Source of the DNA: Euprymna scolopes
Lineage: Eukaryota > Mollusca > Cephalopoda > Sepiida > Sepiolidae
DNA: 31,591 nt
Direction: 5' to 3'
Assembly: GCA_024364805.1 (NCBI GenBank)
Contig: CM044493.1
Coordinates: 91,576,722 to 91,608,312 of the forward strand
Position 1 is the stretch's first letter; every line of letters starts with the position of its first letter. The position numbers and the translations under genes were made by a program. Under the pieces are notes generated by a model. The model did not search any database. It saw only the letters and a program-made list of their open reading frames with translations, and was not told the DNA's origin. Shown here piece by piece: positions 11,558-22,700 of the stretch.

Positions 11558-12420
11558 TTGACTATGAGGCGACATCAGAGAAAAAACAAAACAAAAAAAC
11601 ATATGATCAACAATCTAACATTCGGGTATATCGTTGACATTAAGGAGATCATTTACAATGAATCCAGCAAGTCAATGCATGCCATTGCAAGAGAGAAAAG
11701 CATAAATAAAAAGTTTATTAGGCTGATGATGAATGAGGTCATTTGCTACAATTTCATAAAAGATGATGAAGTGGACATCTGCCAACAGTGATGAAAACAA
11801 AAAAAAAAAGAAAGAAAAACTGAAGTATGCTATAAAATTAATCAACAAGTTAAAACACTGGAGCCAGATATGATGTGATTCTTCTCCAATGAAAAAAATT
11901 TCTGCCCAAATCAAAAGATAAACTCCAAGAACAATAAGTGGCTTGCTACTTCATGCAAAGATATACCCAGAGTCGTACTGAGTTTCCAACAACAACCATA
12001 ATCTTCAGTGTTTTCAGCAGTGTTTTTTAGTGACATTATGGCATTCCACTTCTTCCTTTGGAGCCTCAAGCTGAACATCAATGGCTACAACTGCACCCTG
12101 ACCAAGGCTGTAAATATATCTATTCGATGGATATATACATGACTTTAATCTTCCATCAGTATTTTTGGTTTTATGGAAATACTGGAAACTCAACCTGCAG
12201 GATTAAAGATATCAAATGCAACAGATTCATCAGCCAACATTTTGTTAGTGTCACCTAAAACATCAGCTAATGAATCAGTCACATTTTATATCCTTAAACC
12301 AGTGGATTGAGTTTTCAGTGTTTCTATGAAATCAGAGGTACCAATGGAAGATCCAATTAATGTATAGTGTCCACTGAATAGAATATATATGCTCTTACAC
12401 GAATCATTGAGCACTCTTGT
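11558..12420 (+). pseudogene. decayed IS630/Tc1-type transposase
   Basis: Three blocks read as a transposase in order. An HTH-like segment (KEIIYNESSKSMHAIAREKS, 11639 on) is followed at 11879-11998 by FFSNEKNFCPNQKINSKNNK and WLAT..DIPRV. A further segment at 12032-12112 reads DIMAFHFF...LKLNINGY. The first catalytic motif of this superfamily, usually FSDEK, reads FSNEK, so the first catalytic Asp is lost. Stops and frame changes separate the blocks, with poly-A at 11800. A later LKPVD near 12296 may be the LNPLD region. A nearby MITE source is not evident, and terminal repeats were not found. Clearly inactive. Confidence 0.6.
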
Positions 12421-12448
12421 TATTTCTTCTATAACACTGAATTACACA

Positions 12449-12489
12449 TACTCTTTCTCTCTCTCTCTATGTGTGTGTGTGTGTGTGTA
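12449..12489. repeat. (TC)n then (TG)n microsatellite
   Basis: Compound dinucleotide tract. Confidence 0.9.
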
Positions 12490-12571
12490 ATAATTATGGA
12501 AATAACAATACAACACAAGAGAAGATGAAAAAGGAAAAAAAAAAAAAGGAAATATGTTGTTCATCAATATT

Positions 12572-12694
12572 TCAAAACTTTCTCAAAATGACTGATTTGG
12601 AAAAAGTCAATATTAGACAGACACACCATGTATTTTCAAATATTGAGTTCTGGTTTCTTCCAATTAGTCATTTTGACAAAGTCTTGATACATAA
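12572..12694. repeat. imperfect hairpin, ~38-bp arms
   Basis: AAACTTTCTCAAAATGACTG from about 12576 is mirrored by the complement of GTCATTTTGACAAAGTC ending about 12690, around an ~45-bp centre. It may be a small MITE; no target duplication is visible. Confidence 0.5.
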
Positions 12695-12812
12695 ACTTTT
12701 TTTCAGTTTGTCCTTTTTCATATATCAGAAAATGAAACTGCCAATTGACATCAATATGGCTTAAATGCCCAGAAACGTCAGATCTAAGATTATTTACAGA
12801 CTAGAAAATTGG

Positions 12813-12816
<4 letters not shown>

Positions 12817-12860
<44 letters not shown>
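12817..12860. repeat. (AT)n microsatellite
   Basis: About 22 AT units. A GTGTGTATGTGTGCATG tract follows at 12961-12990. Confidence 0.95.
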
Positions 12861-12861
<1 letters not shown>

Positions 12862-13229
12862 TATGCATGAGAAACAGGAATAAAATACAATAAAGAAAAT
12901 ATTTTCTTATTTACTCTGTAACATAAAAATAACTGATAAATAAATTGAACCAGGTCTGAAGTGTGTATGTGTGCATGTATGTGTGTGTGTTAGAGAGTGA
13001 AATAAAAAATAAAATAAATAGATGAATCAAAACAGAAATGATGGAATGGTAAGGAGATTTGGATCCACTTTCTCTCAACACTAATATTTCAAATATGTGC
13101 ATCGATATTAATTTGTCTCAGAAAGCCAACAACATTCAAAATTTGATTTTTCCAAGAAATGGTGTCTAGAAATATTTGGAAACATCCTGGTATTTGGGAG
13201 TCACTTGCTGGCAGTAAGGTCATTAAGGA

Positions 13230-13687
13230 TTTGGTTTTTGCTTTCATTTCTTTATTAGTCTTTAACTTTTATGTTCAAAAAAAAAATAAAAAAGTGATTG
13301 TCCAGTCATTAATACTGGCACCTATGGAAGGTCCCATTTGATAGTGGCTACACCCACCCCCCCTCAAATTTTGGTGGGACAGTATTTATGTCCTATACTG
13401 TCCACTGACATCTCTTTTTTTTTTCTCTTCAGACCGTTTCTTGTCTTTTTTTTCTTCTCCTCTCTCTCTTTCTCTCATCCCTCAGAGTTTGTCAATAATT
13501 CTCCCAATCTTCTAGTAAGTAGGTGGTGATGGGGGGAGAGGGAGGTGGTGGATCTGGGATGAAACAATGCATCTGCCGACTATGACCATGGTTGCCATGG
13601 TGACAGTTGCAAAGGTCTTTGCTTATCTGTGAGTGCAACCTAACATGATCGGTGCAAGCGCACCCAGCGTAGTATAACAATCAAACA
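13230..13687 (-). other. WDR48: WDR48 3' UTR (likely extent)
   Basis: This stretch follows the TGA with no further coding similarity. It is less AT-rich than the flanks, with C-rich (13350-13365) and G-rich (13531-13545) tracts on the plus strand and a short palindrome, CCATGGTTGCCATGG, near 13586-13600. The lower limit is set only by the first good AATAAA on the minus strand, so it is approximate. Confidence 0.55.
13251..13256 (-). promoter_or_regulatory. candidate WDR48 polyadenylation signal AATAAA
   Basis: TTTATT on the plus strand reads AATAAA on the minus strand, about 430 bases after the stop codon. It is the first canonical hexamer I find downstream. Cleavage would fall near 13225-13240. 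Alternative sites further down cannot be excluded. Confidence 0.5.
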
Positions 13688-13780
13688 TCATTTGATGCGT
13701 CGATACTGCAGTATGAGGTCACCACCTTGTTTCCAGATGAAATGCTTCACTGTTCTTAGGTCCATGTTAGGATCAAGTAT
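13688..13780 (-). CDS. WDR48: WDR48 terminal coding exon
   Basis: Acceptor TATTGCAG is followed by 30 codons and TGA. The peptide [17 protein letters not shown], then [13 protein letters not shown], matches the vertebrate end [26 protein letters not shown]. The exon is too short for a standard ORF scan and was found by looking for the expected tail downstream of the 18386 donor. The intron before it is 4605 bp. Confidence 0.95.
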   Translation of the reverse strand: MLDPNMDLRTVKHFIWKQGGDLILQYRRIK

Positions 13781-16700
13781 CTGCAATAGGAAAATTAAGA
13801 ACAGAAAAAAATTATTTTATAAATAAGCTGGATTAAACAGTTTATTGTTTTAGAGAAACAAATAAATAAAAACCCATAAATATTTCTAGTAATTCTGACA
13901 TTGCATATCAATTTGGAGATGTCTTTGTTGATGCTTCAGAAGTTTGGAGAAGATTGATAATTTCTATCATGTGGATGGAAAACGTTACAGCCAGAGAACA
14001 ATGTGAGAATAATCCCATATAGGCATTAAAAATGATTCTACGAGCGACGTTCCAAAATTAATGCCTCCTATTTTTTATTCTGCCCAAATGGATCAGAGAG
14101 GATTGCAAATTGTATTGTTATGATGACAACTTATTCATTCATGACCTGAAAGTTTCACCTCTCTGTTGCAGATATTAACGGTGTAAGACTCTAAGGAAGC
14201 AACTCTTGTAAGGATGTGCATCAGAAACGCATCAGAGATGCATCATTAAGTTCTTGAAAAAGTGCATTAAAAATGGTTGTGACAATGTAGAAAGATAAAT
14301 TCTGGAGCACAAAAGGTTGATTGTTTTAATGGGACCACTCCTGTCTTTGTAGTTCTTCAAGTTTTTGAGGTAAAAAAATAGGAGGCTTTATTTTTGAATG
14401 ACGTTTGTATAGTTTTTCATATAGAATTAAAAAAAATCCAATTAGTATTATGCATGTAAACTTGAGAAAAACGTGCTTGAAATGTATTAACATTATTTGA
14501 ATAAGTGAAATCAAAACAATATAGTGACCAGATTTAACCTAATGTCAAATGATTTTGCTTATTCAGGCAATGTTGACACATTTCGAACATGCTTTTACTC
14601 AAGCTTACATATATAATATTAACTGGATTTTAAATCTAAATAATTTCTCATTTAATAATATATGAGAAAAACAACATAAACCATTTTTAATGCATAAATA
14701 GAATTTTTCTTGCTCTGGCCATGACTGTTAACCATTTGGATTATTAAAACCAAATTATTCTGATCTTGGATGTTATTCTCACATCGTTCCAGCTGATCTA
14801 ATCTCTGATCATCAGATGCATATTACCGAACTGAAGAATTTGTACCAAATTTTGAATGGCACCCTTTATTTAATTTATGGGAGTAGTTTGCTCTTGTTCC
14901 ATCAGCCATGAGCAGGTAGAAATCTTAAGTAATCACTGAAATGTGAGAATAACACTCAAGGTAAGAAACGTAGTTCGAATAATCCATATGTGTTCGTCTT
15001 TTTTATCATTTTATAATAATGAAATCATTGTAGACAGTGTTCAGGTACATTAAAACTCATCAGTATAATACATAGAATAATGTACAATTGCTAAAAAAAT
15101 GAACAGTGTCAGAGTTGTGGTAGACATGGAGGGGAGGGGGATCATAAATTTTAAGAAGCTTAAAAGCATATTTTTGAAAGTTATTTTCTGCCAATTTACC
15201 AAAATAAGATGCTATAGAATATTATCCCCCTCTGAAAAAATAAAAACAAAAAAGAAAACAGACAAAACATAGAAATTAAAACTTATATATAACAGCTAAT
15301 TTACAGATATCTTAGTTGGATATATCAAAATCACCCTGAGTACCTTGATTTCCCTGTTTCTTAACGCATATGAACATATACAAAGTCAGAAAATCATATT
15401 CCCATATTTCTCTCCATACAATGCATGTCCTCAACCCTCATTTGTCAGGTCTCAGCTCCATAATCACACAATGTACACATACCTGATAAACTTTTCTTTT
15501 GGTTGACATTGTTAACGTTTTGCCAGTAAGGAATGATAGAAGTTCCTGCCTTAACTTCATCCACTCCAAATTCTTTCAATCACACTAGAATCTGCTCCAC
15601 CCTGTATTCCAATGGTATCACCAAGGAGTACTTGTACAGTTTAGTCAAGACATTAAAAAATGAAAATATCAAAAAAAGATTATATTGTACGTATCAGTTT
15701 TGAACTGAAGATCTCCGAAAAAAAATTTAACTTAATTTGATCGAGTAGTTTTTTTTTTTTTTACAGTGGAAAAACACATTTTTATGAGAGCGCGTTGAAG
15801 GCAGACATCTTGGATTTGTTCTTAATTTTTGTTTGGAGTCTAGAAACATCACGGTAGATAACTCCAGTTAAAGTGCCGACACTTCCTCCCCATCTTTAAT
15901 ACTAGCTTTTCTTCCTAAAAATCGAACCTTTTGCTTGGTATCATAACAAATTGTTTTTTCGCTGTAAAAAAAAAAAAAAACTACTTGATGAAATTAAGTC
16001 AAATTTTTTTTCAGAGAATTTCATTCCATAATAGATACGTACAATTTAAACTTTTTTCAATATTTTCATTTTTTAATGTCTTGATTAAACTGTACAAGTA
16101 CCCACCAAGGTAACACAACTTCTTGGCAACCACAATAGCTTCATCATTCAGATATACTGTCTCCATGCCTGATTTATCATCCATCTCTATTGTTTTACAT
16201 TTTTGCACACAAATTCGTTTTGCCCTCTCAACCTGGATTCTTTTAGAATAAATTCTGGGAAATTATTGCTGTCATCTTCTTCACAATGGGATTTTTTTTT
16301 GTTTTGTGAGCCATATGATTAAACTTATTCTTTGCCCCATTGCTCTCCACAAGTGAGTGATAGTTGGGAGACCAATTCCACTAGGCATTTCAAGGATACA
16401 AAGGTGGTACACTCAGTCTGGAAGTGCTCATTGTGAGGTTTTCTTTCTTGACCTGCAGAAAGTTATAGAATTGTAATTAATGATCGCTTAGCTCATTTTC
16501 TGATTAAACCCTGCTACTGCCTTCTAATACAAGTATGTATGTTATGATTGCTGCTCTGCTTTTAAGGAGATTTTTTAAGTGCAATACTGGATTTTGCTTT
16601 TGGGGAAAGGAGGGGTTGATTTATTGCCAATTGCTTTCTTTCAACATAAACAATCGAATCTGAGCTCAATGAATGTCTTAACAAGTCACCTTTTCTTTTC

Positions 16701-19700
16701 TTTTACTATGTATACAAATACCTATAATATTACAACACCATATAATATATAATAGGAATGTATGGATCAAATTTTCCTATTTCGTCAGATAGACTCCAAA
16801 AATTGTTCAATTCATTCTTTTCACCATCATCCTTGAATTCACTATATTTATTCTTAAGACTTTCATGGGTTCTGTTGTTCCACAGCAACAAATATAGTTG
16901 TCACAAATTATCATAAATAGTGAGTTGACAAAGTATATTTGTTTTTCTGAGAGCCAAGGACATTAAGAAAAATGTTTTGCTTCCATTATTAGTTGTTATG
17001 AATATTTTCTGAAGTTAACTCAGTTTGAAGGCATGCGGTGACAGAACAAGCTAGATCAGGTATGCAGAATTTCTATAAAGTCCTGCATGTAAGAGTTAAA
17101 AATATTCTACATTGGTTCTATTTTAAACTTGATGAAGTAATTTCTTGCAAGAATCTATTACTCTATTATATAAAAAAATGTAATTGTTTAGTAGATTTAT
17201 TTTTAAAAATATCCCTTGCTAATAAATCTCCATAGAATTGTCTATAGTTCTGGGATGAGGTGATTTCATTATGGATTTCGTTTTTCGGGCTCACTTCCTA
17301 ATCTTCAGTGTTTTTTCCACTACGTTTTGGCCGTATCATCCTTCGGCCTTCTTCAGGTGTATCTCGAACTCGGGAACTGTTTTTTGGGAATTTCGAACCC
17401 AACCCTTTATTGTTACGGGGGTACCATGTTCTCGTTCATTCAGGCCGTCCCTGCTGATACCGCTTAATGCTGTTGTTGCTGCGTCTATCGCTGTCGCTGC
17501 CATTGTGTTGTCACTGCCACTGCTTTCGCTCAGGATTGAACTCAGCACCTTGGAGACTTGCAATGTCTGTTCCAATGTCTTAGTCGCTTCGGCCATGTGT
17601 CACTAGGATGATGATGTATCAATTTTTGGGACTGTTAAACCTAAGTTGTTATTATAGGTTCTCTCTTATGATTAGAGATTCCCAAATTGTGTTCAGTTCT
17701 ATACTCGGTTTGCTCAGGAGGTTGTTATATCCTAGCATGTGTGCTGTTTCTAAGTTTTCGCACTTTCCAGTGGGGCTCACTATTTATTATTTTAACTTCA
17801 TCTCAGAGGGGGCGATGGTCACCCTTTTCCTGAACTAATTGTGGTTTCTGTTTTACAGGTGTTTGAACTGAGTCAGGTGTGAACTGGAGTCTGTTGAATG
17901 TCAAGCAGTGATCCGGCTTTTGTATTTGAAAGGACGCACACCACAGGAGACTTTTGATGAAATAAAAGAAACTTATGGTGATAATGCCCCATTATATGAC
18001 CTTGTAAAACGCCGGCATCATGAATTCAAACATGGCCGAAAGTCTGTGGAAACAGCTCCCAGACCTGCCCCCACCCCTGCCATTGATGAGGCATCTGTCC
18101 ATCAAGTTGAGGCTGCCATTTTGGAAGATCGGCGCATTACTATTAGAGTCGAGATACACCTGAAGAAGGCCGAAGGATGATACGGCCGAAACGTAGTGGA
18201 AAAAACACCAAAGATGAGGAAGTGAGTCCAAAAAACGAAATCCATAATCTCCATAGAAGTTGAAAGATTAAAGAGACATCTCCCTGAATTATATTTTTCA
18301 CATTTTTTTACAGGACAAAAAAAAAAAAAAAAAAAAAAAAAAAAGAAAGAAGAAAGTATGTTATAAGTGTTGTATTGTTACTTACTTGGTCATTGCAGAG
18401 AATTTCTACTTTTTCTTCCGCTATGGAAGTAACATCTTCAGAATCCTTCTCACCATCACTCTTCTCATGATTACTATTTGCAGTCTGTGATCCAGCATCC
18501 GATCCTTGGCCCAATACCTTCTCATAGACATGCTCTATCACCTTGCGCACTTGAATCATATCACTTGCAGACAAGCGATCTCTGTAAAGCAGCATGCATT
18601 ATTATTATTAGCATTATCATGACAAACATTGAAAAAACAAACGAAACTAGGGTTATTACTGACATATTTTAAAGGAAATTAATCAAAAAACAATTTATTT
18701 TGCTTTTCTAATTATTTCTGACCTATTTGCACAATAAATATTTAATAAAAGTTTGTACAAATATCGATTCTGAGCAAAATAGTCATATTTTAGTCAGTAA
18801 TATAAACAAAATGGCTACTTTGCTCGGAATTAATATTCATGCAAAATACTATTAAATATTTATATATTTTATTATATACACCTTTAAAGTTTGCCTAAAT
18901 ACTAATTCTAAAAATAGCTATATTTTAGTCAGTAATGTAAATAAAATTGCTATTTTGCTTAGAATCAGTATTTAGGCAAACTTTCAAGACCTAACTTCTA
19001 TACAAAAATATATAGAAATACTTATTTTAAATTTGCTTAAATATAGATTCTAAGCAAAGTAACCATTTGTTTACATTACTTATTAAACAAAGATGGTATT
19101 TAGGAAAACTTTAAAGGCATATAACTTCTATTTAATATTAATCTTTTTAGACAATAAGTCACAAATAAAAAAAAATAAATTTCATAACTATATTTCTTTT
19201 AAAATAATTTAGGTTATTAATAGCAACGTTTACTAAAAACTGAAATATGAATCATGATTTCAAAAACATATTTAGCATATACATGTTTGAATCATAAAAA
19301 AAATAAAATATTTTAATTTAATTTTTTAAGTTGAAAAAAAAAAAAAAAAAAAAAATGAGACTCACTTTTTGGGTAGTTTAATCCCCATACTCGCATGAGG
19401 TTGAAGAAAGAATGGAATTTTGTTGAATTTTGGAGACACTCTCTGTAAAGGAGAATATTTTATTAATATTTTTTAAATGAAGTATCAACCATACATTTAA
19501 ATGTATCAGGATGTTATTCTCATCTTAGTTGTCGTCATTCTCATGGTTTTGTTGTTGTACTCTTCAACCTTTTCCAGTTCTTTTTTGTTGGGTCTTTAAC
19601 CTTCTGAGAATTTCAAACTAAACTCTTCATTTTATCCATTAACAGAGATTGCTTTTATTTCATGTTTCATGTCATTTAGTTATTCTAATTGCTTTCTGTC

Positions 19701-22700
19701 TTTCACCAAAGATTAAATACACCTGTAATGGTAGACAATGTTGCGGAGTTGGAGGGACTTGTACTCATAAAAATCCTAGGAATCAGAGTCGGATTAAAAG
19801 AAAATCTCTGAAGAATCAATAGACATTCTGAATATGGGAAAACTTTAAAATAAGGAGTTGAAGCTGATATTTTAGAATTTTGGAATCAGAATTTTTAGAA
19901 TCCTAGAAGTCGGAAACAAAATTTTTAGGAGTTAGATCAGAATTTCGGGAATCCTAGGAGCCGGAATCACCTTATACCTTTTGACTCCACAACACTGAGG
20001 TTTGGCCATATGACCCGAAGAATGAGTTTGATCTCTGATGAAAAACTTAACAAATTAACAGGTACTAGATATTTAAAAGGCATGGAATGAGAAAAATCTT
20101 GCTCAGTGGATTAAATAAAATACATACAATTTAAAATTTCAAGAAGATTAATGACTACAAGTAGGCAACCAAAACAAAATTTCATTTTCATTATATTTAA
20201 AACTTTTAATGTAGGCACATAAATATTTACAAAAAAGAAAATGATACAAATTTCTTTTTCTACCAAAATTACTCAATAAATTATGACTATTCAAATTTGT
20301 TGGAAATTTAAAAATTTGTCATCTTAAATTGGCTGAAAAGCCAATTTTTACAGTGTATTATTAAAAATGAAGGCTTTAAACAAGTGAAAAATTTTTATAA
20401 ATGTAAGAGCATATTGTAGTAAATGAAAATTAATTATAATAGAAACAATAATTATTAAATCTATCCAGCATAAATATTGGGTAAAATTGCATTAGTTCTC
20501 ATAAAAAAAAAAAAAAAATGTACAAAAATGACACAGACGTTCAACTTTGACTATTCATATAAGATTCATTTTAACAGTTAACACATTGAATCTTCTTAAT
20601 ATGATTCATAGTACATTAGAAATGAAGTTATAATTTTCTATTATTGGGAAATCAATAAAAAAAAGTTCAAACTTGAACTATGTAATAACAGATGGAAACA
20701 ATTTAATAATAGGGTAAAAATTTCATTCACTGAAGTTTTCAACTTTATTTTTTGAAAAACATAAAACCTTATATTAAACCTACCAATCAGTAAGTGGCTT
20801 CTTTTCTTTAAGATGAAACTAACTATATTATAAGCATCAATATAAAACACATCAAATTTAAAAAATAAAAATAAAAAAATAGTCTGTCACCAAAAATAGT
20901 AACCATACGAAAGGCATGCAATAAGTAATGCCCCTGACTCACTTCCCATAGTAGTAGAGCAACAAAACTTGGCACAGTTATTAGTCTTTCTCTACATAGG
21001 AACCACCCAGAGTTATGCATTTCTCCCATCGTTTGATGCAGCTCTGGAGACCGTTATTGTAGAACACCCCAGGTTGGTACTCCAACCACGACATGACTTC
21101 AGAAATCAAGGCTGCATCATCTGGGAAACGCTTTCCTTTCAAAAACAACTTCATGGCTGGGAAGAGGTAAAAGTCAGAGGGTTCAAGGTTAGGAGAGTAG
21201 GGAGGATGGGGAAATATTTCATAACCACACGCCTGTGCTTCTGATCTGACGACATGCAAGTTGTAGACCGAAGCGTTGTCCTGCAGGAGGAGGGTATCTT
21301 TGTTGATCTTGCCCCGCCTCTTGATTTTGATAGCTTCCCTTAATTTCCTCAAAAGTGAAGCATAATAGGCTCCTGTAATTGTGGTACCCTTTGCCAGGAA
21401 ATCTGTCATCACTACTCCGTCCTGGTCCCAGAAGACTGTGAGCATGACCTTGCCAGATGAGGGCTGCACCCTTGCCTTCTTTGGAGGTGGTGAGTCCAAG
21501 TGCTTCTACTGCATTGACTGGGCTTTGGTCTCTGGATCATAGTAATGGACCCAGGTTTCATCCTGTGTAATCAGTCTTTTGAAAAACTTTGGCACATCTC
21601 CAAATTCATCCTCGAGCACTCGACGCGTTCTCACTTCTGGAATGGTGTGAGCAACCTGGGAATCAATCTGGCAGACACCTTATGCATATGTAAATGGTCA
21701 TGAATGATAGTTTCCACAGACGCTGTACTAATCTTGACATCTTGGGCTATTTGGCGAATAGTAATGCGCCGATCTTCCAAAATGGCAGCCTCAGCTTCAC
21801 GGGCAGATGCCTCATCAATGGCAGAAGGGGGGGGGGCGATTAGGTCTGGGAGTTGTTTCCACAGACTTCCGGCCATGTTTGAATTCACGATGCCAGCGTT
21901 TTACAAGGTCATACGATGGGGCATTATCACCATAAGTTTCTTTCATTTCATCAAAAGTCTCCTGTGGTGTGCGTCCTTTCAAATACAAAAACCGGATCAC
22001 TGCTCGACATTCAACAGGCTCCATTTCACACCTGACTCAGTTCAAACACCTGTAAAACAGAAACCACAATTAGTTAAGAGCTGTAATTTGCCACATAACC
22101 CGTAGAGATATAAATCATGGCGCATGCAAAATTTCAGCTAGATCAGACAACTGGAAGTGGGTCAGGGGCATTACTTATTGCACACCCCTCGTACTTGAGG
22201 TAGCCTAAAAAAAGTTATTAATCTCACAAGAGAAAAGATTAAATTTTGTTTACACTGAAATTTTATCAAAATAATCCCAAAAATAAATGCGATATCACAA
22301 GTTTAAATTGAAGGGATTACACTATATTTACTCATTTCCACACTCAGCTAATTTGTGATAGCCAACACAACAAAAGGCACCTGAAGAATGCCTCAAAGTA
22401 TACTGGTTCGACTATGGAAACGGAAACAACCAACAGTAACAACAGTCCAAAAGATGTAAATACAGGACATTTTTATACTACATGAATATTAAGAGAGGAC
22501 GTGAATATAATAATGATAGTACATTTGATAGCTATGTTTCCAAGAGAAAAATGTCAATAAAAAAAAAAAAAACTTACAAAATTGTTCATTTTGTAATGAA
22601 AATAAAAGTGGTTTAAAGAAATAATAATAATGTAATGGAGGTTTCTTTAAAGTTTTGTTATGGAAAAAGAAAAGCTGCAAAATTTCCGTAGATATGACCA

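Larger units (their letters stand above)
17238..18245. mobile_element. SINE/mariner chimeric insertion with 13-bp target duplication
   Basis: AATCTCCATAGAA occurs exactly at 17225-17237 and 18246-18258, bracketing the whole 1008-bp unit. In order on the plus strand: about 30 bp of unknown leader; an inverted SINE tail (ATGGATTTCG...CCTTCTTCAGGTGT, 17271-17365); the inverted SINE body and tRNA-like head to about 17605; 17606-17832 of unknown origin; a 312-bp mariner piece; and a second SINE tail in sense orientation (18146-18245). The two tails match over about 95 bp. Base composition is far richer in GC than the surrounding intron. A 13-bp duplication is what LINE-driven target-primed insertion leaves, not mariner (TA) or hAT (8 bp). 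Confidence 0.75.

Noticed and set aside
17336-17596. Minus-strand 86-residue protein beginning [10 protein letters not shown]
   Set aside because: It overlaps a tRNA-like A box, anticodon arm and B box, and ends in the SINE tail. The open frame is explained by the GC-richer SINE.
18745-19125. CRISPR-like array of repeats
   Set aside because: The units are palindromes of about 137 bp without short direct repeats and unique spacers.
20969-22105. Plus-strand frames over the mariner
   Set aside because: They are antisense shadows of the minus-strand transposase.
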